A stretch of 64,000 bases of DNA from Paenibacillus lemnae (GTDB lineage: Bacteria > Bacillota > Bacilli > Paenibacillales > Paenibacillaceae). The stretch spans positions 62,001 to 126,000 of the forward strand of contig NZ_JABBPN010000008.1 in assembly GCF_012933385.1 (NCBI RefSeq), read 5' to 3'. The notes under the pieces were generated by a model, which worked only from the letters and a program-made list of their open reading frames with translations, had not been told where the DNA came from and searched no databases. Of this stretch, positions 62,952-64,000 are shown one piece after another. The position numbers and the translations under genes are program-made. How positions within the stretch are numbered: the stretch's first letter is position 1; every line of letters begins with the position of its first letter.

Positions 62952-63682
62952 AGGGGATTCAACTTATGAAGTATCTGTTGACCAGCTTTACCAGATCTTA
63001 TCAATACTTTGGACCCTTAGCGTTTATCGTCATTTTTGTTCTTTTTCTATATTCTTATAGGCCGAATCCGGTCATGGACAGCTATGCTGTGACCTCATGT
63101 GTAATATTTATCGGTTCTGCCTGGCTTGGGATGAATTTTCTGAATCATGATCATGGCCGTCAGACTGGACTGCTTATTCTGCATGTTCAGAGTTCAAAGC
63201 TGTTTTACTGGATCCAGTTTGCTTCTGCTGCAGTGATCGGATTGATGTTAAGTGCATCCATAGTCATTTACCCGCTCTGGAGCGGTATGTTTGACAGATC
63301 GGTAAGCATGGCGGAGTTTGGATTGGCGATTACAGCGCACATGTTATTGGCTTTATTAGGGATTAGCTTATCGCTGTATGTTCAGAATTCATGGATTCCG
63401 AATCGTGGACGAGCTGCGGGGCTGCTGCTTTTGATGCTCGTGCTCTCGATGTCCGGGCTGTCTATGCAGGGAGAATTACCGGCTGAAGTAAGATGGCTGG
63501 TCTATTTGCTTCCACCCGTGTCTCCTATAATTGAAATGCTGATGAAGGAATCCGAAGTAGCAGTTTCTTCAAAAATCCTCATAATTGTGTATGTTTCAGG
63601 GTATATTGCTCTGCTGGCAGGAGTTTATCTCCATGCTTCCTCTGCCAAGGATACTGCTGATTTGGTTCGAAAAGCAGGTTGA
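62948..63682 (+). CDS. ABC-2 type transporter membrane subunit
   Basis: The 244-residue protein is almost entirely hydrophobic with about six membrane segments, among them FGPLAFIVIFVLFLYSY, a helix near residue 100 (AAVIGLMLSASIVIYP) and GLLLLMLVLSMSG. It is the permease partner of the overlapping ATPase gene, forming an export system for an unknown substrate, often antibiotics, peptides or lipids in this family. The ATG at 62948 overlaps the ATPase stop codon. Confidence 0.8.
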   Translation: MKGIQLMKYLLTSFTRSYQYFGPLAFIVIFVLFLYSYRPNPVMDSYAVTSCVIFIGSAWLGMNFLNHDHGRQTGLLILHVQSSKLFYWIQFASAAVIGLMLSASIVIYPLWSGMFDRSVSMAEFGLAITAHMLLALLGISLSLYVQNSWIPNRGRAAGLLLLMLVLSMSGLSMQGELPAEVRWLVYLLPPVSPIIEMLMKESEVAVSSKILIIVYVSGYIALLAGVYLHASSAKDTADLVRKAG

Positions 63683-63759
63683 AGGAGGGGGAATCTTCCT
63701 ATACCATAGTATATGAACAATTAAACACGAAAAAGGCAGCTAATGATTAGGAGGAGCAT

Positions 63760-64000
63760 ATGAAACATACCCGTTTGCTGGACAGCGATCACTCCAAAGA
63801 GCTGTTAACCTATTTCGGTTTGGCGGTATATTACTCTCAGGCCCTTGAACAACAGCTTGCCAATCTGTTGATGTTGATCAAGCTGTCTAAAGGCAAGGTG
63901 CCGTCGGAAGAAGATTTTACACAGCTGTATCAGCGTAAATTAAGCAGTTCGCTGGGTCAGCTTGTTCAGGAGATACAGCATTACTTTCCATTTTCCGAAG
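63760..64000 (+). CDS. Start of an unidentified gene, runs off the window
   Basis: From the ATG at 63760, 80 complete codons remain open to the window end (MKHTRLLDSDHSKELLTYFG and onward). TTAGGAGGAGC is a strong ribosome site eight bases upstream. The part visible is helical and soluble, without a recognised motif. Too little is present to assign a function. It lies 77 bases after the ABC-2 permease gene. Confidence 0.7.
   Translation, partial: MKHTRLLDSDHSKELLTYFGLAVYYSQALEQQLANLLMLIKLSKGKVPSEEDFTQLYQRKLSSSLGQLVQEIQHYFPFSE

Noticed and set aside
1..64000. CRISPR array, tRNA, rRNA or insertion sequence
   Set aside because: No spaced repeat-spacer pattern, cloverleaf with CCA end, rRNA motif or transposase frame was noticed on either strand. 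This is a reading by eye, so short or degenerate elements could be missed.

Overview
This is a chromosomal window from a spore-forming Gram-positive bacterium of the Bacillota, most likely a Paenibacillus or close relative. The evidence is gene content and order: polC-rimP-nusA-ylxR-ylxQ-infB-rbfA, the dipicolinate/lysine operon dpaAB-asd-dapG-dapA followed by an RNase J gene, then spoIIIE, ymfF-ymfH-ymfI-ymfJ-ymfK-rodZ, pgsA-cinA-recA, rny-ymdB-spoVS and miaB-ricA. This matches the backbone of the Bacillus subtilis spoIIIE-recA-miaB region. Strong Shine-Dalgarno sites, several TTG starts and Bacillus-type promoters and SOS boxes agree. Almost all genes are on the + strand. No rRNA, tRNA, insertion sequence, prophage or CRISPR array was seen.

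Layout: 1-12.6 kb holds the translation and RNA cluster: the 3' end of polC, then a promoter and hairpin leader followed by rimP, nusA, ylxR, ylxQ, infB, rbfA, nrnA, truB and ribF, then rpsO and pnp. 12.7-15.5 kb holds ylxY, the M16 peptidase gene mlpA and dut. 15.6-22.4 kb holds the dipicolinate and lysine/DAP genes, then RNase J. 22.6-26.3 kb holds the ClpP-like tepA, ylzJ and spoIIIE. 26.3-32.9 kb is a metabolic insertion: an AraC-type regulator divergent from uxaC-uxaB-uxaA and a GH105 hydrolase, for use of pectin-derived uronates. 33-44.9 kb holds a spore cortex hydrolase, ymfF/H/I/J/K, rodZ, a 56-residue membrane protein, yajQ, pgsA, cinA, recA and recX. 45-55 kb holds an untranslated region rich in inverted repeats, then rny, ymdB, spoVS, an M19 dipeptidase, a 2-oxoacid:ferredoxin oxidoreductase pair, pduL, miaB and ricA. 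55.2-58.1 kb is an NAD-salvage module (nrtR-like regulator, pncA, pncB). 58.2-64 kb is accessory: a YhdH-type oxidoreductase, a lipoprotein, moaB, a CobW-type GTPase, a cysteine-rich copper-binding protein, an ABC-2 type exporter and the start of an unidentified gene.

Three themes link the genes. First, much of the RNA processing and decay machinery is here: PNPase, RNase J, RNase Y, the RNase Y partner RicA, NrnA and the RNase P-associated YlxR. Second, sporulation genes carry sites resembling sporulation sigma promoters: sigma-K-like at dpaA, sigma-G-like at sleB, sigma-H-like at spoVS. Third, metabolism is organised in small inserted modules: uronate catabolism, KorAB with PduL, and NrtR with PncA and PncB. 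I found no clear new defence or mobile system. The best candidates for undescribed biology are the structured region before rny, a perfect 7-1-7 palindrome before korAB, the NrtR-type NAD-salvage operon, the KorAB-PduL pairing, the metal-handling cluster at 60.5-62 kb, and a possible AUC start codon for ymdB.
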